Positions 11,754 through 19,664 of a stretch of DNA of 64,000 bases are shown piece after piece (position 1 is the first letter of the stretch; each line of letters opens with the position of its first letter). Under the pieces are notes generated by a model, which had not been told where the DNA came from, did no database searches, and was given only the letters and a program-made list of their open reading frames with translations. Origin of the DNA: Nitrospirota bacterium (GTDB lineage: Bacteria; Nitrospirota; Thermodesulfovibrionia; Thermodesulfovibrionales; UBA6898); the NCBI GenBank assembly GCA_021811105.1, contig JAJZPM010000001.1, positions 229,932-293,931 on the forward strand. Direction: 5' to 3'. The translations under genes were made by a program, and so were the position numbers.

Positions 11754-12827
11754 ATGCATTGCGTGATGAAGGAACTGTTTTCATTGAAGATCCAGACAGT
11801 ATCGATTCTCATATTACTGCTTCAAATCGTTCTGCTGACCCTGGTACTGCAGTATTCTTCTGCTTTCGCCGGAGATACGCTCAATGAAGTTCGCTCACGT
11901 AAGACCGTCCGCTGCGGCATCAGTGAAGGGCCGGACGGATTTTCTATGAAGGACAGGGCCGGTCACTGGCAGGGTGCCGGCCCTGATTTCTGCAGGGCCG
12001 TGGCAGCTGCCGCATTGGGTGACGCCAATAAGGTTGAGTTTATATCGCTGAGCGCAGCAGGCCGTTTTCCTGTGCTCCTTTCCGGCAAGATCGACCTGCT
12101 GGCCCATACAGCTACCATGACCTTCGGCCGTGAGGCAGGCATTGGTGTGCGGTTCCCCGGCGTATACTTTTTTGACGGACAGGGGTTCATGGTTCAACGT
12201 TCCTCCAAAATTAGGACGATCAGGGACCTTAACGGCTTGACAGTCTGCGTGGTAAAGGGTACGACACATCAGATAAATCTGGCAAACACTTTTCAAAAAT
12301 ATAATATGAAGTACACCCCTCTTGTTGTAGGCTCAATATCCGAGGCTATTGATACATTAATTAAGGGTAAATGCCAGACCGTTACCGCTGATCGGTCCCA
12401 ACTGGCGGCTGTTCAGGCAACGACTTCAGCCGGCCCTTCGAGGTTTGAGATCATTCCCGGTGCCTTTTCTTTGGAGCCCATAGGGCCGGTGGTTCGCCGC
12501 GGAGACGAGGAATGGTTCACTCTTGTGAGGTGGGTGCTTTTTGCGTTGATCGAGGCAGAAGAACTCGGCCTTACGCGCGATAATGTGCGTACGTTGCTGA
12601 AAGATCCGGGATCTTCTACGTTGCGCGATTTCCTCATCTCAAGCGGGCAGTCAGGCAAATCCCTTGGACTCAGGCCTGACTGGGTCGCCTCGGTCATCGG
12701 CTCCGTCGGCAATTACGGTGAGATCTACGAACGTCATTTTGGCGCAAAGAGCGATCTGAAGATCGAACGGGGCCATAATAAACTCTGGACTCAGGGAGGA
12801 TTGATGTATGCGCCGCAATTCCAGTAA
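11754..12827 (+). CDS. Periplasmic amino-acid-type solute-binding protein (AapJ-like), orphan
   Basis: Family 3 solute-binding protein of 357 aa resembling the general L-amino-acid binder AapJ/BztA. Seen: a long signal sequence (residues 1-40), VRCGISEGPDGFSMKDRAGHWQGAGPDFCRAVAAAALGD, then DLLAHTATMTFGREAG, a DLNGLTVCVVKGTT hinge segment and a C-terminal NYGEIYERHFG motif. It starts at ATG 11754, two bases after the patatin stop with AGGG 7 bases upstream; ATG 11766 is an alternative. The ABC permease and ATPase genes that normally accompany it are missing; a permease of another class follows instead. It may bind an amino acid or act in sensing. Confidence 0.86.
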   Translation: MHCVMKELFSLKIQTVSILILLLQIVLLTLVLQYSSAFAGDTLNEVRSRKTVRCGISEGPDGFSMKDRAGHWQGAGPDFCRAVAAAALGDANKVEFISLSAAGRFPVLLSGKIDLLAHTATMTFGREAGIGVRFPGVYFFDGQGFMVQRSSKIRTIRDLNGLTVCVVKGTTHQINLANTFQKYNMKYTPLVVGSISEAIDTLIKGKCQTVTADRSQLAAVQATTSAGPSRFEIIPGAFSLEPIGPVVRRGDEEWFTLVRWVLFALIEAEELGLTRDNVRTLLKDPGSSTLRDFLISSGQSGKSLGLRPDWVASVIGSVGNYGEIYERHFGAKSDLKIERGHNKLWTQGGLMYAPQFQ

Positions 12828-12857
12828 AAGCCATACCATGATGGGACAGGTCCTGTT

Positions 12858-14201
12858 ATGACAAAACTCCAGATGATTATCACCTTTGTTGTCTTTGGCG
12901 GCGTTATCCTGGTGATTGCCTTTGATCTCATGGACATGCTGCTCGCAGCGCTTCTCGGTGTGAGCGTACTCACCCTGTTCGGGATCTTTTCGACGCAGGA
13001 CATGCTTGATGTCACGCGTACGGCGAGCGGACCGATCGCGCTGCTGTTCGGCGGAATGGTAGTGGCATTGACGCTTGCGCCGACAGGGATATTCGATCAT
13101 ATTGGCACCCGGTATCTGATAGCGACGCGGGGTAGCGGAAAACGGTTCCTTCTGGGCCTTGTGCTGCTGGTTGCCCCACTCTGCGCTGTACTGCCGAATG
13201 CAACGACCGTGATACTGCTCGCTCCCATCATCATCCGTGTTGCTGATGCCCTGGAGGTTGATTATGTCGGACCCATGGTGCTCACCGCCGTCATCAGTAA
13301 CTCGGCGGGCCTTCTCACGTTGGTGGGTGATCCGGCGACGTTTCTCGTGGGCAGTGAAATAGGGATCTCCTTTATGCAGTATCTAGGGAAGGTCAGTCCC
13401 GGCGGCCTGCTCGCTGTCATCGTGATCCTTCCTCTCATCCCGTGGCTGCTGAGGAACATCTGGCAGGTGCAGCGGATACTCCCCGAAGGCCTCAAGCCTG
13501 CTCCGATTAAAGATCCGGTCTTTGCGGCTCTGTCGATCTCTGTACTTGCTGTTATGATCCTGCTGTTTCTGTTCGGCGAAATGATGCCGATTCACTTGGT
13601 GCCTCCAGCGGTCTCTATTATCGGCGCATCTTTAGCTCTGCTCGTTTTCCACGGCCTCAAACACGAAACAACGGAAAACATTCTCAGGGGCATAGACTGG
13701 CGAACGCTTATATTCCTGATCTGCATGTTCTGTATGGTGGAGGCCTTCCAGAAGACGGGTCTGCTGGGCAGTCTTTCCCTGAATCTGCATCTATGGTTCG
13801 GAACAAATCTTCTGATCATTGCGATGATCATGCTTGCAGGAACAGGCATTCTGTCGAGCGTGCTCGCCAATATTCCCATTGTTGCGGCGGTAACGCTTAT
13901 TGCCAAGGGATATTTTGTGACGGCAGAGATGGTGCCTGATATTGCGCTGGCCCAGAACTTTGCGGGCTGGCCTGAGCAGACTTTGCCGGTATTTGTCGCC
14001 CTCATGTTCGCAGGCACGCTTGGCGGCAACGCCACCCTTATCGGCGCGTCTGCCAATATCGTGAGCGCCGGCATCTGCGCATCTCATGGCAAGCCTGTCT
14101 CTTTTGCACGGTTCATGCGCTACGGCCTGCCGGTCATGCTCTGCCAGATGGTTGTGGCAGCGTTGTATGTTCTCTTTCTTTACAGTTTCTATGGGAGATA
14201 A
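12858..14201 (+). CDS. ArsB/NhaD-superfamily ion transporter
   Basis: Polytopic inner-membrane permease of 447 aa with about 11-12 helices. Seen: LPNATTVILLAPIIIRVADAL and its inverted-repeat partner SSVLANIPIVAAVTLIAKGYF, the two re-entrant regions of the ion-transporter fold shared by ArsB, NhaD, CitM and DASS carriers, plus GGNATLIGASANIVSAG near the C terminus. Substrate is uncertain: arsenite, Na+/H+ and dicarboxylates are all known in the superfamily. No ars genes are adjacent. It lies 30 bp after the binding-protein gene and 7 bp before the channel gene, so the three are likely co-transcribed. Confidence 0.84.
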   Translation: MTKLQMIITFVVFGGVILVIAFDLMDMLLAALLGVSVLTLFGIFSTQDMLDVTRTASGPIALLFGGMVVALTLAPTGIFDHIGTRYLIATRGSGKRFLLGLVLLVAPLCAVLPNATTVILLAPIIIRVADALEVDYVGPMVLTAVISNSAGLLTLVGDPATFLVGSEIGISFMQYLGKVSPGGLLAVIVILPLIPWLLRNIWQVQRILPEGLKPAPIKDPVFAALSISVLAVMILLFLFGEMMPIHLVPPAVSIIGASLALLVFHGLKHETTENILRGIDWRTLIFLICMFCMVEAFQKTGLLGSLSLNLHLWFGTNLLIIAMIMLAGTGILSSVLANIPIVAAVTLIAKGYFVTAEMVPDIALAQNFAGWPEQTLPVFVALMFAGTLGGNATLIGASANIVSAGICASHGKPVSFARFMRYGLPVMLCQMVVAALYVLFLYSFYGR

Positions 14202-14208
14202 TGCTATC

Positions 14209-16593
14209 ATGACGAGATTGAAAGTTCAGGGTATTCTGCTTTTATTTTTTCTTGCCGTCCTGATGGTCCAACCTTCGGTTGTGTGGTCTCAGCGGCTTCC
14301 ACAGTCAATTGCGAAGAAAGACAATAGAGCGGTATCACAGGGCAAGGTCATGCTCCCTGCAACGGATGAGGAGATTGACAAGGCCCTAACCCAGCTTAAA
14401 GCCAGACTTGAATATTTTCGCCGACTGTCAAGCGAAACGGCTGAAACAGAGGCAGGGCCTCATATGGCAGCGCCGGAGGAATCGGAGAAACGACAGAGAC
14501 TTATCACCGGGCTGCTACTCACGGTGGATAAACATATGGAGATTCTCAGGGCGTTGAAAGTCATCCGCAAGGCTGATGGCGACCGCGCTGTTGAAGTGAA
14601 AGCCTGGCAGGGCTTCAAAGAGAAACCTCCCTTCCCTATTGCTTTTCTCGACAGCCTGCGTGATTCCGTCCTCTCCCAAAGACTCGATATGCAGACACTT
14701 GAATTGAGGCTTACTGTTGCAACGGGAGAGCTGCAGAGGTTTACCCAAGATTTGAGGGACAGCCAGAAGGAAGTACGCCTCGCGAAAGAGAGAGTTGATA
14801 AAAGCCAGGGCACTTCCACAGAAGCCCGGCAGCGCTGGCTTCTTGATCTGGCGCGCCTTCAGAACGATCTGAACGAGGCCGGAGCCACATCTTCCGAAAC
14901 CCAGCGACTTGTTCTGGACCAGGCGCTGGCAAACAGGAAGGAGTATATCCGGTTTCTCGAACAGAAGCTTGTGGCTGCTGAAAAAGTTTCGCCGCTTTCG
15001 AAGACCGATCTTGGAGAGAAACTGCAAGAGCTTGATTTACAGAGGAAAGCACTTAACCTTGAACTTGAGAAGGCTTTCAAGAAGAGCGAAGACGCTGCCA
15101 GGGAGAGCGAGAAGGTCCGTGAGGCCCTCAACAAGACGCAGGTTGAAATCAATACCGGATTGAAGCCGACGCAGAAACAACGTGACCGGCTTAGTCGCTA
15201 CGAGTTGTCTCTCAAGGCCCGGCAGGTACTGCTTGGCGTCATTGAAGACGAGATTAGTATTGTCAAGACAATGCTGCTCATTGTTGATTCGGCGCAAAAA
15301 ATGTGGGAAGACCGCTACTGGCTGACCCAGAAGAGGGACCTGTCAGAGATCAGACAAAAAATCGAAGATACGCGAATGAATTCGGCACAATTGCAACTCC
15401 TTAAACAATTCGTTGAGAGCAGACTATCGAGCTGGGCAGCGCTTGTCCGAAGCCAGGAAACCAGGGTTGAAAAAGGAGAGGGGACAGAGGAGGTGCGGCA
15501 GGCTGATCGTCTCCTGCTGAAGGCCTACGAGGAGCGTCAGGCATTACTGGGCAGGATGGCCGACAGCAGCGGACGCATTGAACGACTTGCAACCCTTCTG
15601 CACGATGAGCTTGTGGAGCGCGTAGAGACTGCCTCGACTGAAAGCCGTCTGAAGGAAGCTTTTTCGAAGGCCTTGTCGTTTATCAGCAAGCTCTGGAATG
15701 CTGAACTCTATGTTGCGGAGGAGTCGGTTATAGCCGAGGGAAGCAAGATCGTGAAGCCGGTTGGTGTGACTGTAGGGAAGGTGATCCAGGCCCTTGTGAT
15801 TCTGATATTAGGGACATTGATTGCGCGGTGGTTGATCAGGCCGGTACGTTGGCTGATAACGAAGAAAGTCAAGAAACCTGAAAGCACAGCCGAACAGGTG
15901 GGCAAGGTAGCATTTTTCATTATGTTTCTCGGTATTCTTGTCTTTGCGCTAGTATCAGTGAACATCCCGCTTGCTGTTTTCACTTTCCTCGGCGGGGCAC
16001 TGGCTATCGGCGTGGGTTTCGGAGCGCAAAATATAATCAACAACTTCATGAGCGGCTTGATCCTGCTTTTTGACCGTTCTATCACAGTGGATGATATTGT
16101 CGAAGTTGACGGTCAAGGCGGCCGCGTTGTTTCGATAGGAATGAGGAGTTCTCATATCGTAGGCTTTGACGGAGTGGAATTGCTTGTGCCCAACAGCCAG
16201 TTCCTGCAGCAAAAGGTCACGAACTGGACGTTGTCTGTGAAGCGCAGACGTTACACAATCTCTCTCGACGTTGCATATGGGTCTCCAACGCGGGAGGTTA
16301 CGGATTTGATGCTCAAGGCCGTGCAAGATCACGGGCTCGTACTGCAGGACCCCGAACCTGTTGTGCTTTTCGAATCGTTCGCTGAAAGTGGGCTTACATT
16401 CTCTGTCTGCTTCTGGCTCAACCTGGTTTCCACTGTGGAGAACCGTATTGTGTTGAGCGACATACGTCATACAATCACTGAACTCTTCGACAAGGCAGGC
16501 ATCGTCTTTGCCTTCCCGCAGAGGGATGTACATCTTGATGCGTCCCGCCCGATCGAAGTAAAATTGGTTCCTCCCGGACAGAGTTCTGATTGA
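14209..16593 (+). CDS. MscS/MscK-like mechanosensitive channel with long periplasmic coiled coil
   Basis: Large mechanosensitive channel of 794 aa. Seen: signal peptide (about 1-27), an extended periplasmic helical region (about 40-480) with repeated heptads rich in K/E/L/R, several membrane helices (about 520-610), and the canonical MscS core GVGFGAQNIINNFMSGLILLF with VDDIVEVDGQGGRV (TM3 and beta domain) and the downstream VPNSQFLQQKVTNWT. ATG 14209 is preferred because GGGAGA lies upstream and the signal peptide follows; an in-frame upstream opening to 14086 lies inside the permease gene. MscK-type channels gate on tension and often need ions such as K+; here the neighbour is an ion transporter. 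Confidence 0.9.
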   Translation: MTRLKVQGILLLFFLAVLMVQPSVVWSQRLPQSIAKKDNRAVSQGKVMLPATDEEIDKALTQLKARLEYFRRLSSETAETEAGPHMAAPEESEKRQRLITGLLLTVDKHMEILRALKVIRKADGDRAVEVKAWQGFKEKPPFPIAFLDSLRDSVLSQRLDMQTLELRLTVATGELQRFTQDLRDSQKEVRLAKERVDKSQGTSTEARQRWLLDLARLQNDLNEAGATSSETQRLVLDQALANRKEYIRFLEQKLVAAEKVSPLSKTDLGEKLQELDLQRKALNLELEKAFKKSEDAARESEKVREALNKTQVEINTGLKPTQKQRDRLSRYELSLKARQVLLGVIEDEISIVKTMLLIVDSAQKMWEDRYWLTQKRDLSEIRQKIEDTRMNSAQLQLLKQFVESRLSSWAALVRSQETRVEKGEGTEEVRQADRLLLKAYEERQALLGRMADSSGRIERLATLLHDELVERVETASTESRLKEAFSKALSFISKLWNAELYVAEESVIAEGSKIVKPVGVTVGKVIQALVILILGTLIARWLIRPVRWLITKKVKKPESTAEQVGKVAFFIMFLGILVFALVSVNIPLAVFTFLGGALAIGVGFGAQNIINNFMSGLILLFDRSITVDDIVEVDGQGGRVVSIGMRSSHIVGFDGVELLVPNSQFLQQKVTNWTLSVKRRRYTISLDVAYGSPTREVTDLMLKAVQDHGLVLQDPEPVVLFESFAESGLTFSVCFWLNLVSTVENRIVLSDIRHTITELFDKAGIVFAFPQRDVHLDASRPIEVKLVPPGQSSD

Positions 16594-16693
16594 TAAGCAC
16601 ACGGGTGTGTTCCTTTGGAGGTAAACAAATATTTAGAGCGATTCAAATAAACTTTGTCGGAAGAAAACGACGGAAGATGGAGATGGACGAATA

Positions 16694-17785
16694 ATGAATA
16701 ATAAGAAGTTTCATACCCCTGACGTTACTGGTATAACGCTGGCAGTAATATTCATCGGCATGCTTATCACCGCTAGCTTTTGGATACTCTCCCCATTTCT
16801 CGTCGCGATTATCTGGGCGATCATGATTGTTGTGGCCACGTGGCCGATGCTGTTGGGCATGCAGGCGCGGCTGCGGGACAAGCGCGGACTTGCCGTTGCA
16901 GCTATGACGGTAGTGCTTTTGCTGATTATAGTTGTTCCCTTTTCGCTTGTCGTTGTTACCATTGTCGACAGGGCAGACAAGATCGCCGAACTGGCAAAGT
17001 CGCTGGCCACACTTACTCTGCCACCGCCGCCGGAGTGGCTTGGAGGAATTCCGGTGGTCGGTCTGAAGCTTGCCGATCGCTGGCAGCAGTTTGCAGCCCT
17101 TGGACCTGAGGAACTTTCCGCTCGTCTGGCCCCTTATGCACGGCAGGCTGTAGGCTGGTTTATTGCCCAGGCCGGCAGTTTAGGGATGATGATTGTTCAG
17201 TTTCTGCTGACCGTGATTATTGCAGCGATTCTCTACGCCAACGGCGAGACAGCATCCGCAGGAATCCGCAGTTTTGCCCGCCGTCTGGCAGGACAGCGGG
17301 GGGAGGACGTTGTGCTCCTCGCGGGAAGAGCGATCCGTGGGGTAGCGCTGGGTGTTGTTGTTACGGCAATTATGCAGGCAACCCTCGGCGGCATTGGTCT
17401 TGCCGTCACTGGTGTGCCAGCGGCGGCGCTGCTGACAGGGGTGATGTTCATGCTTTGCCTGGCGCAGATAGGTCCGATCCTGGTGTTAATCCCTGCAGTG
17501 ATTTGGCTATTCTGGAAAGATGGGGCGCTATGGGGAAGCGTTCTGCTTGTCTTTTCGGTCTTGGCTGTCACCCTTGATAATTTTGTCCGCCCTGTTCTCA
17601 TCAGGAAGAGTGCTGATTTGCCTTTGATTATGATCTTTGCCGGTGTGGTCGGTGGCCTCATTGCCTTTGGTGTCATCGGCCTTTTCGTTGGGCCGGTAGT
17701 GCTGGCGGTTGCGTTCACTCTTTTGGAGGCATGGATTTCGAATGACGAGCGACAGGAGGAAGTCGCCTCTACTGACGGGGAGTGA
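16694..17785 (+). CDS. AI-2E family transporter (YdiK/PerM-like)
   Basis: Eight-helix inner-membrane protein of 363 aa in the AI-2E/PerM family, whose members export autoinducer-2 or exchange Na+/H+. Seen: paired N-terminal helices, a central soluble segment (about 95-155), GVALGVVVTAIMQATLGGIGL, the FMLCLAQIGPILVLIPAVIWLFW segment and DNFVRPVLIRKSADLPLIMIF with GGLIAFGVIGLFVGPVVLAV, which are hallmark motifs. It begins at ATG 16694 after a 100-bp gap and closes the long + strand envelope run. No quorum-sensing genes are nearby, so substrate is unknown. Confidence 0.9.
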   Translation: MNNKKFHTPDVTGITLAVIFIGMLITASFWILSPFLVAIIWAIMIVVATWPMLLGMQARLRDKRGLAVAAMTVVLLLIIVVPFSLVVVTIVDRADKIAELAKSLATLTLPPPPEWLGGIPVVGLKLADRWQQFAALGPEELSARLAPYARQAVGWFIAQAGSLGMMIVQFLLTVIIAAILYANGETASAGIRSFARRLAGQRGEDVVLLAGRAIRGVALGVVVTAIMQATLGGIGLAVTGVPAAALLTGVMFMLCLAQIGPILVLIPAVIWLFWKDGALWGSVLLVFSVLAVTLDNFVRPVLIRKSADLPLIMIFAGVVGGLIAFGVIGLFVGPVVLAVAFTLLEAWISNDERQEEVASTDGE

Positions 17786-17831
17786 CTGATATGGAAGGTC
17801 GTATGTAAAATATATAAAGAGGAGTCAGTGA

Positions 17832-17945
17832 AATGAAAGTTTTCTAACGAGGGTCGGATCACGGGAAAAATTGCAGAATGAACCGACATGTGAGGACGGA
17901 TATCCCGGTATTATTGATGTCGCAACTTTGTCGCAAAAATTATGA
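17832..17945 (+). other. Open frame ending DVATLSQKL, possible integrase C-terminal remnant
   Basis: An open frame of 37 codons without its own start ends in DVATLSQKL-stop, about 65 bp before the tRNA-Pro 3' fragment. Tyrosine recombinases of tRNA-integrating elements often end in a similar VAT-x-L stretch beside their attachment site. A second copy of the coding motif (gatgtcgcgacattgtcgcgac) lies just past the tRNA fragment at about 18134. The match is short and this is only a suggestion; no recombinase catalytic motif is present. Confidence 0.2.
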
Positions 17946-18010
17946 AAAATAGTGCAAATAACGGCAAATCAGAGGAAGATAAACCTAATAAAATCAAATA
18001 TTGTGATATC

Positions 18011-18064
18011 GCGGTTCGCTTGGGGTGCGAGTGGTCGCCTGTTCAAATCAGGTCGCCCCGACCA
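18011..18064 (+). pseudogene. 3' fragment of tRNA-Pro(GGG), probable attachment-site remnant
   Basis: The bases fold as the right-hand part of a tRNA. Anticodon stem 18015-18019/18027-18031 encloses loop TTGGGGT with anticodon GGG at 18022-18024. A five-base variable region follows, then T-stem 18037-18041/18049-18053 with loop TTCAAAT, the acceptor 3' strand CGCCCCG, discriminator A and encoded CCA (18062-18064). The matching 5' acceptor strand (CGGGGCG) and D-arm are absent upstream. A 3'-only tRNA is the usual scar of an element integrated into a tRNA gene. With this orientation the element would lie to the left, between an intact tRNA-Pro and this point. Confidence 0.75.
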
Positions 18065-18066
18065 TT

Positions 18067-18113
18067 AAAACCCCTTGAATCTAAAAGTAAATAGCAGGTT
18101 CAAGGGGTTTTTC
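18067..18113 (+). terminator. Rho-independent terminator of the tRNA-Pro fragment
   Basis: A perfect 13-bp stem, AAAACCCCTTGAA (18067-18079) with TTCAAGGGGTTTT (18099-18111), 19-nt loop, then T-rich sequence. It begins three bases after the CCA end, as expected for the native terminator of the tRNA gene, carried along with the 3' fragment. Confidence 0.85.
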
Positions 18114-18327
18114 TTTTGTCTCGAAAAAATGAGCGATGTCGCGACATTGTCGCGACACGGATTAAGAAAAAAGTTTCTTTGCAACGGAGTCATCAAAAAA
18201 ATTGTTAATATACGCTTTGTGGGCGTGGGCTACTATGTCATAGCATATTCGCATAAGACGCGAGTGCGCACCATTCGACTTTTTTTCTCCCTTGCCATCC
18301 CCCAGTTTTGAGCTTGGCAGCCTTCTC

Positions 18328-18438
18328 GTCATTCCCGCGAAGGCGGGAATCCAGGGTTCTTTGAGAATGGATGCCCGACTAAGAACCTCGGGCATGACGA
18401 AAAAGAAGTGGGTTCCTGGTCAAGCCGGGGAATGACGG
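18328..18438. repeat. Dispersed 'cattcccgc' repeat, copy 2
   Basis: Composite palindromic repeat of about 110 bp: hairpin gtcattcccgcgaaggcggg with aatccaggg, an inner hairpin tgcccga/tcgggca (about 18371-18393), and a closing cctggtcaagccggggaatgac. Copies in related form are at 4409-4476 and 63826-63905. It fills part of the 774-bp gap between the AI-2E gene and the toxin-antitoxin pair. Confidence 0.75.
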
Positions 18439-18471
18439 CAATCTAGGTGAATGGCAAAACTTTTCTCTTTA

Positions 18472-18512
18472 TTGACAATTGCGCCGCCTAGCGGTAATAC
18501 TATAATTATAGT
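18472..18512 (+). promoter_or_regulatory. Promoter and palindromic operator of the toxin-antitoxin operon
   Basis: A consensus -35 TTGACA (18472-18477), 17-bp spacer and -10 TAATAC (18495-18500). A perfect 14-bp palindrome ACTATAATTATAGT (18499-18512) covers the end of the -10 and the expected start site, and an AGTTAAAC direct repeat (18510-18517 and 18528-18535) follows. AbrB/MazE-type antitoxins repress their own operon, so the palindrome is the likely operator. Confidence 0.65.
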
Positions 18513-18559
18513 TAAACTTTTAAAATGAGTTAAACAATATAATCGGTGGAGGTAGTAAT

Positions 18560-18781
18560 ATGCCGATGGCGAAGGTTCTTGCTAAAGGGCAGATTGTAAT
18601 ACCTAAAGAGATAAGAGAAAAGGCGAATATCCATACCGGTGATAAGGTCGATGTGAAGATGACGCCTAAAGGCATTGTGGTCGTACCGATCAAGAAAACC
18701 TTTACAGATAAGGTCAGAGGGATAGCAAAGGGCAAACTTTCAATGAAGGAATTGGAAGATCTTTATGCTGAAAAATCTTAG
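18560..18781 (+). CDS. vapB: AbrB/MazE-family antitoxin (VapB-type)
   Basis: A 73-aa DNA-binding antitoxin. Seen: a swapped-hairpin AbrB domain at residues 3-45 (KVLAKGQIVIPKEIREK, GDKVDVKMTPKGIVVVPI), then a C-terminal toxin-binding tail (KLSMKELEDLYAEKS). The start ATG 18560 has GGTGGAGG at 5-10 bases. It overlaps the toxin gene by 17 bp, the classic arrangement. It should neutralise the PIN toxin and repress the operon through the palindrome upstream. Confidence 0.9.
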   Translation: MPMAKVLAKGQIVIPKEIREKANIHTGDKVDVKMTPKGIVVVPIKKTFTDKVRGIAKGKLSMKELEDLYAEKS

Positions 18782-19280
18782 AGACTTCGATGGCAACAGT
18801 CCTGTTTTCATAGACGCAACGATTTTTCTGCATCATGCTTTTGATATAAATCCCGTATCAGTAGAATTTCTCAACCGTATAGAGATCTCAAACATCAAGG
18901 CATTTACATCAGCCCTTGTGCTGGAAGAAGTTTCATACAAGATTATGATGCAGTCTGCCTCTAATTATCTTGAAAGGGTGACTGTCCAGCATGTGAAGAA
19001 ATTGCTCGAAAACCCTAAGAACAGAGGGAAAGTGTTATCTCCCCTCATTGGATACATGGATTACATAGATAGGTTGCAGGAAGCGGGCATGAACATTATC
19101 GACCTGAAGGGGGCCGACCTGAAGCAAGCGGCTCATCACGCAAAAGAAAGCGGGCTCATAACTGCCGATGCCGCACATCTTTCCGTTATGTTCAGGAAAT
19201 CGATCCGCCATATCGCCACAGAGGACTCTGATTTTGCGGCGGTGCCGAATATTACTGTTTGGTCTCCCTCTGCGAAATAA
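18765..19280 (+). CDS. vapC: PIN-domain toxin (VapC-type ribonuclease)
   Basis: Predicted Mg-dependent endoribonuclease toxin of 171 aa. Acidic PIN residues are visible: FIDATIF (Asp at 17), VLEE near residue 56, ITADAAH near 130 and TEDSDF near 148. The family's four-acid arrangement is therefore kept and the toxin should be active. It is slightly longer than the usual 130-140 aa, with a helical insert in the middle. The overlap with the antitoxin supports one type II toxin-antitoxin module, beside a Wadjet defence operon and a tRNA attachment remnant. Confidence 0.88.
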   Translation: MLKNLRDFDGNSPVFIDATIFLHHAFDINPVSVEFLNRIEISNIKAFTSALVLEEVSYKIMMQSASNYLERVTVQHVKKLLENPKNRGKVLSPLIGYMDYIDRLQEAGMNIIDLKGADLKQAAHHAKESGLITADAAHLSVMFRKSIRHIATEDSDFAAVPNITVWSPSAK

Positions 19281-19577
19281 ATCTATTCAGACTGCATCCC
19301 TCAAGCGGGCATCGTTGAGGTACCCTCGATTTACCGCTGAAAACATAGGACACGGGATGGTGGAGGCCGACAGGTAAAATTAAATTATGGGAAAAGGGGA
19401 AAACAAGAAGTACTCAGATCTTCTTCTCAACCCGGCAGCGCCGCATTTTTTTATGTTTCGTTCATTTACCTGTTGGCCCTCTCCGTTAGAAATTTGCATA
19501 ATAATAGTAAGCTAAGAATATGTTGCAGGCATTTCTTTACGGACGTGTGAGAGCCTCATGGCTAAAAAGTGTGGTTA
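19281..19577. other. Gap between toxin-antitoxin and Wadjet loci, nothing recognised
   Basis: About 300 bp with no supported gene. The left 80 bp are still open in a shadow frame. The middle is A/T-rich (gaaatttgcataataatagtaagctaag) and may hold a promoter for the Wadjet operon, but no clear -35/-10 pair stands out. Confidence 0.5.
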
Positions 19578-19664
19578 ATGATTAGCAACGCTATTGTCGT
19601 CCAGGCGGTGCGACTTCGGCGGAGTGCCGGCGCCCTGCTTGGCGGCATTGGTGCCGCGCTATGA
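19578..19664 (+). CDS. 28-codon ORF overlapping the jetA start
   Basis: A short frame from ATG 19578 (MISNAIVVQAVRLRRS...ending GGIGAAL) stops at TGA 19662-19664, overlapping the jetA ATG by 4 bp in ATGA form. jetA itself has no strong ribosome site, so translation through this frame could deliver ribosomes to jetA. It may equally be the stump of a gene lost during insertion of the Wadjet operon, or chance. No ribosome site is evident in front of it. Confidence 0.25.
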   Translation: MISNAIVVQAVRLRRSAGALLGGIGAAL

